64,000 nucleotides of DNA. Origin: Paracoccus litorisediminis. GTDB lineage: Bacteria > Pseudomonadota > Alphaproteobacteria > Rhodobacterales > Rhodobacteraceae. The stretch lies in contig NZ_WMIG01000002.1 of NCBI RefSeq assembly GCF_009711205.1, forward strand, positions 372,001 through 436,000, given 5' to 3'. The notes under the pieces are model-generated. The model was given only the letters and a program-made list of their open reading frames with translations, did not search any database and was not told where the DNA came from. Below are positions 16,809-23,583 of this stretch, piece by piece (position 1 is the first letter of the stretch; every line of letters begins with the position of its first letter). A program made the position numbers and the translations under genes.

Positions 16809-17668
16809 TCCGCAAATTCCTGAGCATGCTGGCCTTGTCGCTGGCGGCTGCGCTGCCCGCTACGGCAGATCCGCTTGCCAAGGATGTCTTTGGCGCGAAC
16901 CGCGGTCCGACCGGCGGGCGTCCCGCCGCCATCGGCTTCTATTCCAAGGGCTGCGTCACCGGCGCGGTGCAATTGCCGGAAACCGGCCCGACCTGGCAGG
17001 CCATGCGCCTGTCGCGCAACCGCAACTGGGGCCATCCCGAGCTGGTGAATTTCGTGATCGGCCTGTCGCAGGCCGCGCGGCAGGCGGGTTGGAAGGGGCT
17101 GTATATCGGCGATATGAGCCAGCCTCGCGGGGGCCCGATGGTCACTGGCCATGCCAGCCACCAGATGGGGCTGGATGCCGATATCTGGCTGATGCCGCCG
17201 CCCAGCCTGCAACTCTCCCCCGGTCAGCGCGAGGGCATTTCCTCGGTCTCGGTGACGAATGGCAAGGGCACGGCCTTGTCCGGAAACTGGTCGGCCTCGC
17301 ATATGCAGATCATCCGCGCCGCCGCCCGCGATCCGCGGGTCGAGCGCATCTTCATCGATCCAATGGCCAAGGTCGCCATGTGCCAGATGGAGAAGGGCAA
17401 CCGCAGCTGGCTGCGCAAGGTGCGCCCGATCAACGGCCACCAGTACCATTTCCACGTCCGCCTCAGCTGCCCGGCGGGTTCCGCCTGCCAGCAGCAGGAT
17501 GCGCCGCCCGCAGGCGACGGCTGCGCCGAGGCCGCCGAATGGATCAAGAACCGCATCGATCCCAGCCGGGTCAAGCCCGTGCCGCCCGATCCCGATTATC
17601 GCCACCCCCGCAGCTATCGACTAAGTGAGATGCCCCGCCAATGCCAGGCCGTCGCCACCGCACGTTAA
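16805..17668 (+). CDS. mepA: Penicillin-insensitive murein endopeptidase MepA
   Basis: 287 residues from GTG 16805, which overlaps the preceding stop and gives a clean signal peptide (IRKFLSMLALSLAAALPATA). LAS-family zinc ligands are present: H-A-S-H-Q-M-G-L-D-A-D (H and D spaced as in MepA, about residue 119-126) and the late Y-H-F-H-V-R motif. Six cysteines occur as in the enteric enzyme (C-V-T-G, M-C-Q-M, L-S-C-P, S-A-C-Q, G-C-A-E, Q-C-Q). The enzyme cuts D-alanyl-meso-diaminopimelyl cross-links in peptidoglycan in the periplasm. The start of the next gene overlaps its end by 28 bases. Confidence 0.92.
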   Translation: MIRKFLSMLALSLAAALPATADPLAKDVFGANRGPTGGRPAAIGFYSKGCVTGAVQLPETGPTWQAMRLSRNRNWGHPELVNFVIGLSQAARQAGWKGLYIGDMSQPRGGPMVTGHASHQMGLDADIWLMPPPSLQLSPGQREGISSVSVTNGKGTALSGNWSASHMQIIRAAARDPRVERIFIDPMAKVAMCQMEKGNRSWLRKVRPINGHQYHFHVRLSCPAGSACQQQDAPPAGDGCAEAAEWIKNRIDPSRVKPVPPDPDYRHPRSYRLSEMPRQCQAVATAR

Positions 17669-18618
17669 GCCAAGGCGCGACACACCGGGGATGGACAAGG
17701 CGAGCCCTCAGCGGGCTCGCACTTGCATTTCTGGGGCTCGCGGTCCTGCTTTCGCATTCCTGCACGGCGGGCTCGGTCAGCCCGGGCACCGGCAATCTGC
17801 CCCGCGTCGAGCATGTCGGCACCTATCGCTGGAGCATGTCGGATGTCGATTTCGGCGGCTTTTCTGGCCTTCACATCAATGATGACGGGGCGGGATTCAT
17901 CGCGCTTTCCGACCGTGCCACCCTGCGCTGGGGCCGGATCGAGCGGGATGATGCGGGTCGCATCACCAATCTGATCACTCAGGGCCACACCCGGCTACGG
18001 GACAGCGAAGGTCAGAAACTGCAGCCCGGCCTGAAAGGCGACAGCGAGGGGCTGGCCATCGGCCGCGACGGTCGCATCTGGATCAGCTATGAAGGGCTGA
18101 CCCGCGTGGTGGGCCACGACAGCCCCGACAGCCCCGCTCATCTGCTGCCCCGCATCGACGCGTTTCGCAAGCTGCAGCGCAATTCCTCGCTGGAATCGCT
18201 GGCGATCATGGCGGATGACACCTTGCTGACCATCCCGGAACGCTCGGGCGGCTTGAAGCGCCCCTTCCCGGTCTGGCGCTTTCGCGACGGGAAATGGGAC
18301 CAGCCCTTCAGCATCCCCCGACGCGGAGACTTCCTTGCCGTCGATGCCGATGTCGGCCCCGACGGGCGACTTTACCTGCTTGAGCGTGATTTCATGGGGC
18401 TGCTGGGTTTCCGCAGCCGCGTCCGGCGCTTTGACATGACCGCCGAGGGGCTGTCGCAGGAACAGGTGCTGCTGACCTCGTACCCGCTGCAATATGACAA
18501 TCTTGAGGGGATGTCGGTCTGGGACGATGGCAATGGGATCCGGCTGACCCTGATCGCGGACGACAATTTCCACGCCTTCCAGCAGACCCAGATCGTGGAA
18601 TACCGCCTGACCGAATAG
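17641..18618 (+). CDS. Phytase-like domain (esterase-like) secreted protein
   Basis: 325 residues. A basic N-terminus and hydrophobic segment (LSGLALAFLGLAVLLSHSC) make a secretion signal; the Cys could be lipidated but the lipobox (S-H-S-C) is non-canonical. The rest is a beta-propeller-like domain of the esterase-like-activity-of-phytase family: G-G-F-S-G-L-H-I-N-D-D-G, D-S-E-G-L-A-I, S-L-E-S-L-A-I and L-E-G-M-S-V-W repeats. Family members are often periplasmic and co-occur with envelope genes, and the catalytic activity is uncertain. The ATG at 17641 lies inside the end of mepA; translation is probably coupled. Confidence 0.78.
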   Translation: MPGRRHRTLSQGATHRGWTRRALSGLALAFLGLAVLLSHSCTAGSVSPGTGNLPRVEHVGTYRWSMSDVDFGGFSGLHINDDGAGFIALSDRATLRWGRIERDDAGRITNLITQGHTRLRDSEGQKLQPGLKGDSEGLAIGRDGRIWISYEGLTRVVGHDSPDSPAHLLPRIDAFRKLQRNSSLESLAIMADDTLLTIPERSGGLKRPFPVWRFRDGKWDQPFSIPRRGDFLAVDADVGPDGRLYLLERDFMGLLGFRSRVRRFDMTAEGLSQEQVLLTSYPLQYDNLEGMSVWDDGNGIRLTLIADDNFHAFQQTQIVEYRLTE

Positions 18619-18680
18619 GCATCGCTGTTGACATGCCCAACCACGCGGGCGTATTCGGCGCTGCCCCAGAAGGCCGGGGC

Positions 18681-18708
18681 CGAGTCTCCGCTACCTTGTC
18701 AAAACGGA
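18681..18708 (+). promoter_or_regulatory. preQ1-I riboswitch upstream of the queuosine precursor transporter
   Basis: The aptamer follows the class I pattern: P1 CGAG (18681-18684) pairs with CTTG (18695-18698); the loop holds TCCG (18687-18690) followed by CTAC (18691-18694), the segment that recognises preQ1; the A-rich tail TCAAAA leads to CGGA (18705-18708), which closes pseudoknot P2 with TCCG. The pseudoknot contains the GGA that serves as ribosome binding site for ATG 18716, so ligand binding should block translation. A TTGACA-like -35 at 18628-18633 and a TATTCG-like -10 near 18652 could supply the transcript. P1 is short (four pairs, one G-U). Confidence 0.78.
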
Positions 18709-18715
18709 ATCCGAC

Positions 18716-19330
18716 ATGTCCCGTATTCTTCCTGGCGTCATCGCCATGGCCATCGTCGTGGTGGCCTCGAACATTCTGGTCCAGCACCTTTTGGGTAGCT
18801 GGCTGACTTGGGGTGCACTGACCTATCCGGTCGCCTTCCTCGTCACCGACATCATGAACCGCGTTTATGGCCCGGCCGCTGCGCGCAAGGTCGTCTTCGC
18901 CGGTTTCGTGACCGGGGTGCTGTGCTCGATCATCGCCGCCGGCATGGACAAGACGACGCTGCGGATTGCCATCGCATCCGGTGCCGCGTTCCTGTCCGCG
19001 CAGCTGATGGATATTTCCGTCTTCAACTCGTTGCGGAAATACAACTGGTGGTTGCCGCCACTGGCCGCGACGATTGCCGGTTCGGTGTTCGATACCGCCG
19101 TCTTTTTCACCATCGCCTTTTCGGCCACGCTCACACCTTTGTTTCCGGCTGATGACGTTTCCTGGGCAAATGAGCTGGTCCCCCTGCTTGGGCATGGTCC
19201 CGCGCAACCGTTGTGGGTTTCTTTGGCAGTTGCCGATTGGATGGTCAAAATGGCGCAGGCAATCCTGGCTCTGGTGCCCTTCCGTATCATCGTCGGAAAT
19301 TTGATCCAGAAGCGCGCTCAAATGCATTGA
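18716..19330 (+). CDS. yhhQ: Queuosine precursor transporter (YhhQ / VUT family)
   Basis: 204 residues with about six membrane segments. The family signature V-A-S-N-I-L-V-Q, then W-G-A-L-T-Y-P-V-A-F-L-V-T-D-I-M-N-R-V-Y-G and A-F-L-S-A-Q-L-M-D-I-S-V-F matches the vitamin-uptake-like group whose E. coli member YhhQ imports preQ0/preQ1. The start has a GGA ribosome binding site that lies inside the preQ1-I riboswitch immediately upstream, which independently supports the substrate. Product feeds tRNA queuosine modification. No other que genes are nearby. Confidence 0.92.
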   Translation: MSRILPGVIAMAIVVVASNILVQHLLGSWLTWGALTYPVAFLVTDIMNRVYGPAAARKVVFAGFVTGVLCSIIAAGMDKTTLRIAIASGAAFLSAQLMDISVFNSLRKYNWWLPPLAATIAGSVFDTAVFFTIAFSATLTPLFPADDVSWANELVPLLGHGPAQPLWVSLAVADWMVKMAQAILALVPFRIIVGNLIQKRAQMH

Positions 19331-19373
19331 CTGAGTCCTGATCTGTGGCACGCTAAGATCATACGGCAACACA

Positions 19374-19591
19374 TTGAAAGGAGGTGGTCCAGTGTCGAGA
19401 GTGATATTGGAGAGAGGTGTCGGGACAGTCAGGGGGGCCGTGGCCTGAGGGCAGCCCCAAGGGTCGTAAACCCTGACTGGGACGGTGGGCACCAACCCTA
19501 ACCGGACCATCTCCGTGGATCTCGCGGGTCGTTTCCCAAGGAAGCGGCCCGTTCCCATTGTGCGGGCCCGGTTTCCGGGCCCGCTTTTTTT
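19374..19591 (+). ncRNA. Stand-alone structured RNA with 16S-complementary 5' segment
   Basis: About 218 bases between yhhQ and a convergent gene. The 5' part, 19376-19392, is complementary to the 3' end of alphaproteobacterial 16S rRNA over 17 bases (one G-U). Of it, 19380-19390 also pairs with 19504-19514 (11 pairs, one G-U). That helix encloses a hairpin of 19426-19434 with 19471-19479 (9 pairs). Next come a 12-pair hairpin, 19525-19536 with 19540-19551 (three G-U), and a 10-pair terminator. The T-run fixes the strand. A GTG at 19392 would open only an 18-codon frame (VSRVILERGVGTVRGAVA) ending at 19448, so it may be a dual-function RNA or a regulated leader peptide. I do not recognise the family. 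5' end not determined. Confidence 0.6.
19562..19591 (+). terminator. Strong intrinsic terminator of the structured RNA
   Basis: A perfect 10-base inverted repeat GCGGGCCCGG/CCGGGCCCGC with a TTT loop (19562-19584), followed directly by seven T residues (19585-19591). Orientation is rightward only; there is no A-run on the other side. Confidence 0.92.
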
Positions 19592-19643
19592 GCCCGAATC
19601 TCAGGCCCTGTTTTTCAGGCAATCGCTGCCCGAGTCGCGCGGC

Positions 19644-20348
19644 CTAGCCCTGCTTCATTTCGTGCAGCAGATCGACCTGAATGCGCTGGATCTCCAGCAG
19701 GCGATGCCATTGATGCATCAGGTGGTGGTCGATCTTTTCATGCAGCTGGCGCAGCTCCAGCTCGGTCTTGAGGTTGATCTGATAATCGTTTTCGGCGCGA
19801 CGGCGGTCCTTGGCCTCTTGCCGACGCTGGCTCATCATGATGACCGGAGCCTGCAGCGCCGCGACGCAGGACAGGACCAGATTCAGCAGGATAAAGGGAT
19901 AGGGGTCAAAGGGCCGCATCAGCAGGACCAGCGAATTCGCGGCCATCCAGATCAGCAGAACCAGCAGAAAGGTCAGGATGAAGGCCCATGAGCCGCCCCA
20001 ACTGGCAACGCGGTCGGCCATGCGTTCGCCAAAACTCAGGTCCTCGTCCACGTCGTCAGGGGCGTATTGCAGTGTCAGCAGTTCGTTGCGGTTCAGCGCG
20101 GCGGCCACCTGTTGCTCAAGCTCGCCCAACTCGCCCGTCTCATCGGCCAGCAGGCGGGTCAGGTAAAGCTGGCGGTATTGCTGCATGCAGTCGGGGCAGA
20201 TCAGACTGTCTTCGCCCCATCCCACTGTGTTTTCGCGGATCAATGCGGCGATCGAGGGACGGACATGCGCCGCTTCGGTCAGATCCTGCCGCGCGACTTC
20301 CCTGCCGCAGACCGAGCAATTCATCATGGCGGATGGGTTGTGGTTCAT
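19644..20348 (-). CDS. DUF1003 membrane protein with N-terminal zinc-ribbon-like motif
   Basis: 234 residues from ATG 20348. The N-terminus carries two Cys pairs (N-C-S-V-C-G about 10-15 and L-I-C-P-D-C about 50-55), likely a zinc ribbon. The DUF1003 core follows: G-E-R-M-A-D-R-V-A-S-W-G-G-S-W-A-F-I, a first membrane helix (about 120-145), D-P-Y-P-F-I-L-L-N-L-V-L-S, a second helix, then the conserved M-M-S-Q-R-R-Q-E-A-K-D-R and a charged coiled-coil tail. Function of the family is unknown. No clear ribosome binding site; an internal double ATG at 20327/20324 is an alternative. It lies downstream of the thiolase on the same strand, separated by a hairpin. Confidence 0.8.
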   Translation of the reverse strand: MNHNPSAMMNCSVCGREVARQDLTEAAHVRPSIAALIRENTVGWGEDSLICPDCMQQYRQLYLTRLLADETGELGELEQQVAAALNRNELLTLQYAPDDVDEDLSFGERMADRVASWGGSWAFILTFLLVLLIWMAANSLVLLMRPFDPYPFILLNLVLSCVAALQAPVIMMSQRRQEAKDRRRAENDYQINLKTELELRQLHEKIDHHLMHQWHRLLEIQRIQVDLLHEMKQG

Positions 20349-20414
20349 CTGACGGCCCCAAGCGATGCGGGTCCGACGATAGCCGCCTGAACCCGCCCTG
20401 CCAATCGGCGCGTC

Positions 20415-20439
20415 CGGTCGGCCCGGGCAGGGCCGACCG
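20415..20439 (-). terminator. GC-rich hairpin after the thiolase gene
   Basis: Perfect 10-base inverted repeat CGGTCGGCCC/GGGCCGACCG with a 5-base loop, ten bases beyond the thiolase stop codon. No T-run follows, so it may stabilise the 3' end or act as a weak terminator between the thiolase and the DUF1003 gene. Confidence 0.55.
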
Positions 20440-20448
20440 TGCTCAGCG

Positions 20449-21630
20449 TCAGATCCGTTCGATGGCCAGCGCGATGCCCTGACCGCCACCGATGCACATG
20501 GTGATCAGGCCCTTGCTGCCACCGGTGCGGATCAGCTCGTGCATGGTCTTGATGGTGATGATCGCGCCCGTCGCGCCGACCGGATGGCCCAGGGCGATGG
20601 CCCCGCCATTCGGGTTCACCTTGGCGGGATCAAGCTCCAGCGTCTTGCTGACCGCAAGCGCCTGTGCGGCAAAGGCTTCGTTCGATTCGATCACGTCGAA
20701 ATCGGCAGCCTTCAGCCCGGTGCGGCGCAGCAGTTCCTGAACCGCCGGGATCGGGCCAATGCCCATGATGTCGGGACGCACGCCCGCGACCGCATAGCCC
20801 AGCACCCGGAAAGCGGGCGTCAGACCCGCAGCCCGCGCAGCATCGCCCCGCGCCAGCACCAGCGCCCCCGCCCCGTCATTGATCCCCGAGGCGTTGCCGG
20901 CCGTCACCGACCCGTCCTTCTGGAAAGCGGGCCTCAGGCTGGCAAGCTTGTCGAGGCTGGTTTCCTTGGGGTGCTCATCGGTATCGAATGCCACGAGGCC
21001 CTTGCGGGTCTTGACCTCGACCGGAACGATCTGGTCCTTGAAACGCCCCTCGGCGATGGCCAGTGCCGCACGACGCTGGCTTTCCAGCGCGAATTCATCC
21101 TGCTCCTCGCGCGTCACTCCATATTCCCGCGCGACATTCTCGGCCGTCACGCCCATATGGCCGGTGCCCATCGGGCAGGTCAGCGCGCCGACCATCATGT
21201 CCAGCATCTGCACATCGCCCATCTTGGCCCCAAAGCGGGCGGCGGGGACGGCATAAGGGGCGCGGCTCATCGATTCCGCGCCACCGGCCACGGCGAAATC
21301 CGCATCGCCCAGCATCAGCGCCTGCGCGGCCGAGACGATGGCCTGCACCCCCGAACCGCAAAGCCGGTTCACATTCATTGCTGGCGTGGTGTTCGGCACG
21401 CCAGCATTCAGCATCGCGGCGCGGGACAGGTACATGTCGCGCGGCTCGGTGTTCAGGACATGGCCAAAGACAACGGTACCGATCCGGTCAGCCTCGATCC
21501 CGGCACGCTCGATCGCGGCGCGGGTGACGGTCGCTGCCAGATCGATCGGGGTGATTGCGGCCAGACTGCCGCCGAATCCGCCGATGGCCGTCCGTGCGCC
21601 GGACAGGATGACGATTTCATTCTGTGACAT
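20449..21630 (-). CDS. Acetyl-CoA acetyltransferase (thiolase)
   Basis: 393 residues, standard thiolase length. The three active-site residues are in place: nucleophile Cys91 in N-R-L-C-G-S-G-V-Q, His349 in G-G-A-I-A-L-G-H-P-V-G-A-T-G, and Cys379 in C-I-G-G-G-Q-G. The enzyme condenses two acetyl-CoA to acetoacetyl-CoA or cleaves beta-ketoacyl-CoA. The biosynthetic PhaA-type product would feed polyhydroxybutyrate, common in this family, but there is no phaB next to it, so degradation of acetoacetate or longer ketoacyl-CoA is also possible. Divergent from the molybdate regulator. Confidence 0.92.
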   Translation of the reverse strand: MSQNEIVILSGARTAIGGFGGSLAAITPIDLAATVTRAAIERAGIEADRIGTVVFGHVLNTEPRDMYLSRAAMLNAGVPNTTPAMNVNRLCGSGVQAIVSAAQALMLGDADFAVAGGAESMSRAPYAVPAARFGAKMGDVQMLDMMVGALTCPMGTGHMGVTAENVAREYGVTREEQDEFALESQRRAALAIAEGRFKDQIVPVEVKTRKGLVAFDTDEHPKETSLDKLASLRPAFQKDGSVTAGNASGINDGAGALVLARGDAARAAGLTPAFRVLGYAVAGVRPDIMGIGPIPAVQELLRRTGLKAADFDVIESNEAFAAQALAVSKTLELDPAKVNPNGGAIALGHPVGATGAIITIKTMHELIRTGGSKGLITMCIGGGQGIALAIERI

Positions 21631-21735
21631 GATGGTCCTCCAACCTTCGTTGCCGTGACGCTAAAGCCTTGCGCAGGGCGCCGGAACCCCCCGCCGGTGC
21701 TTGCCTACGCCACGTTACTTCCCGAGAATGCGCAT

Positions 21736-22092
21736 ATGGAAAACGATCCCCGTCTGAGCCTGAGGCTGCATTTCAACCAAGGCCTGACCTTTGGCCGGGG
21801 CAAGGCCGACCTGCTGCAAGCCATCGCCGAGGAAGGCTCGATCTCGGCCGGCGGGCGACGGCTGAAGATGAGCTATCGCCGCGCCTGGGCGCTGGTCGAA
21901 GAGATGAACAGCCATTTCCGCACGCCGCTTGTCGACAGCAGCCGGGGTGGAGCGAAAGGCGGCGGCGCCACCCTGACCGAACTGGGCCGAAAGGTGCTGG
22001 CCGATTACCGCAGGCTTGAGGAACTGGTCCGCGCCGCGCCCGAGCTTGCCAGCCTGAGCGCCGCGCTTTCCGATATGTCTGACGCGAAATAA
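21736..22092 (+). CDS. Single-domain ModE-type molybdate regulator
   Basis: 118 residues from ATG 21736. The whole protein corresponds to the N-terminal winged helix of ModE: L-L-Q-A-I-A-E-E-G-S-I-S-A-G-G-R-R-L-K-M (helix-turn-helix), S-Y-R-R-A-W-A-L-V-E-E-M-N, and the G-G-A-K-G-G-G-A-T-L-T-E-L-G wing. The molybdate-binding di-Mop/TOBE half of E. coli ModE (about 260 residues) is absent. It sits 61 bases before modA, with a perfect ModE-like palindrome between them, so it most likely represses modABC. How it senses molybdate without a Mop domain is not evident. Confidence 0.85.
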   Translation: MENDPRLSLRLHFNQGLTFGRGKADLLQAIAEEGSISAGGRRLKMSYRRAWALVEEMNSHFRTPLVDSSRGGAKGGGATLTELGRKVLADYRRLEELVRAAPELASLSAALSDMSDAK

Positions 22093-22116
22093 CGGTTGAG
22101 CGATCCGGGGCTTACG

Positions 22117-22138
22117 GTTATGTCAGTCTGGACATAAC
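22117..22138. promoter_or_regulatory. ModE-box palindrome upstream of modA
   Basis: GTTATGTC-N6-GACATAAC is a perfect 8+8 inverted repeat ending 15 bases before the modA start. It closely matches the known ModE operator pattern (GTTATAT, spacer of about six or seven, ATATAAC). Occupation here would block transcription of modABC. The modE-like gene ends 24 bases upstream. Confidence 0.75.
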
Positions 22139-22153
22139 GGAAGGAATGCTCCG

Positions 22154-22894
22154 ATGCGCCTACCCTTGATTGCCGCCGCCCTGATCGCCCTGTCGCCCGC
22201 GGCCCATGCCGATGAGATCACGATTTTCGCCGCCGCCAGCCTCAAGACCGCGCTGGATGAGATTGCCGCGAAATGGCAGGAATCCCATGACGACAAGGTG
22301 GTGATTTCCTATGCGGGCAGCTCGAAACTGGCCCAGCAGATTCAGGCCGGTGCGCCCGCCGACATCTTCATCTCGGCCTCGACCGATTGGATGGATGAGG
22401 TGCAGAAATCGGGCGATATAGACGAAGCCACCCGCACCGACATCTTGGGCAATACGCTGGTGCTGGTCGGGACCGGCAAACCGGCAAGCGCCGAGGTCAC
22501 TGAACTGCCCGCGCTGCTGGCCGATGGCAAGCTGGCCATGGCGCTGGTCAACTCGGTTCCTGCCGGGCAGTATGGCAAGCAATCGCTGGAAAAACTGGGG
22601 CTGTGGAGCAAGGTGGAACCGCAAGTCGCGCAAGCCGACAATGTCCGTGCCGCCCTGATGCTGGTCGCGACCGGCGAGGCACCCTTGGGCATCGTCTACG
22701 GCTCGGATGCCGTGGCCGAGCCGGGCGTGGGCGTCGTCGGAACCTTCCCCGCCGACAGTCATGACGCCATCATCTATCCCGGCGCGGTGACCAAGAACGC
22801 CGACACGCCGCAAGCCGCGGCCTTCCTGCAAAGCCTCAAGGCCGACCCCGCGAAGTCGGTCTTCGAGGCGCAGGGCTTTACCGTCCTGCCATGA
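22154..22894 (+). CDS. modA: Molybdate ABC transporter substrate-binding protein ModA
   Basis: 246 residues with a signal peptide (MRLPLIAAALIALSPAAHA). Family motifs: I-F-A-A-A-S-L-K-T-A-L-D-E-I, then S-Y-A-G-S-S-K-L-A-Q-Q-I-Q-A-G-A-P-A-D-I-F-I-S-A and V-P-A-G-Q-Y-G-K, whose serines and backbone amides hold molybdate or tungstate. Periplasmic. GGAAGGA lies eight bases upstream. modB begins in its stop codon (ATGA). Confidence 0.96.
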   Translation: MRLPLIAAALIALSPAAHADEITIFAAASLKTALDEIAAKWQESHDDKVVISYAGSSKLAQQIQAGAPADIFISASTDWMDEVQKSGDIDEATRTDILGNTLVLVGTGKPASAEVTELPALLADGKLAMALVNSVPAGQYGKQSLEKLGLWSKVEPQVAQADNVRAALMLVATGEAPLGIVYGSDAVAEPGVGVVGTFPADSHDAIIYPGAVTKNADTPQAAAFLQSLKADPAKSVFEAQGFTVLP

Positions 22895-23583
22895 GTCTTG
22901 CGAACTGGCTTGGCCCGCAGGAATGGCAGGCGGTCGCCCTGTCGCTGCGGGTCTCGCTGGTGGCGACGCTGGCCAGCCTGCCTTTTGCCACCGCCATCGC
23001 CTGGGTGCTGGCGCGGCGCAGCTTTCCGGGACACGGGCTGCTCAGCGGCATCGTTCATTTGCCGCTGATCCTGCCGCCGGTGGTCACCGGCTACCTGCTG
23101 CTGATCACCTTTGGCACACAGGGGCCGGTCGGCAGCCTGCTGAAGCCCTTGGGCATCGTCTTCGCCTTTCGCTGGACCGGTGCTGCGCTGGCCGCAGCAA
23201 TCATGGCCTTTCCGCTGATGGTGCGCGCGATCCGGCTGGGATTTGAAGCGGTCGATCCCAAGCTGGAACAGGCCGCGGCGACCTTGGGCGCACCGCGCGT
23301 CTGGATCTTTGCCACCGTCACCCTACCCTTGATGATGCCGGCGATCCTTGCCGGGGCGACCTTGGGTTTTGCCAAGGCGATGGGCGAATTCGGGGCAACC
23401 ATTACCTTTGTCTCGAATATTCCGGGGCAGACCCAGACCCTGCCCTCGGCCATCTACGCCTTTCTTGAAACGCCGGGCGGCGAGGGGCCGGCGCTGCGGC
23501 TGGTTCTGGTCTCGGTCGTGGTCGCCATGGGTGCGGTGTTGCTGTCGGAAGTGCTGGCAAGACGGGCGGCGCAGCGGATATGA
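22891..23583 (+). CDS. modB: Molybdate ABC transporter permease ModB
   Basis: 230 residues, five or six membrane helices. The permease signature for contact with the ATPase is E-Q-A-A-A-T-L-G-A-P-R-V-W-I-F (about residues 128-142). L-P-L-I-L-P-P-V-V-T-G-Y is the usual ModB loop, and G-E-F-G-A-T-I-T-F-V-S-N-I-P-G-Q-T matches ModB/CysTW permeases. Four-base overlaps on both sides tie it to modA and modC. Confidence 0.96.
   Translation: MSLANWLGPQEWQAVALSLRVSLVATLASLPFATAIAWVLARRSFPGHGLLSGIVHLPLILPPVVTGYLLLITFGTQGPVGSLLKPLGIVFAFRWTGAALAAAIMAFPLMVRAIRLGFEAVDPKLEQAAATLGAPRVWIFATVTLPLMMPAILAGATLGFAKAMGEFGATITFVSNIPGQTQTLPSAIYAFLETPGGEGPALRLVLVSVVVAMGAVLLSEVLARRAAQRI

Noticed and set aside
19376..19392. 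Possible 3' remnant of a 16S rRNA gene on the minus strand
   Set aside because: Similarity to the 16S end is limited to 17 bases with one difference; the preceding bases do not continue into the rRNA helix 45 region. A complementary (anti-16S) role on the plus strand fits better.
19359..19622. An 87-codon minus-strand frame over the structured RNA
   Set aside because: No ribosome binding site or family, and the terminator and T-run show transcription on the plus strand.
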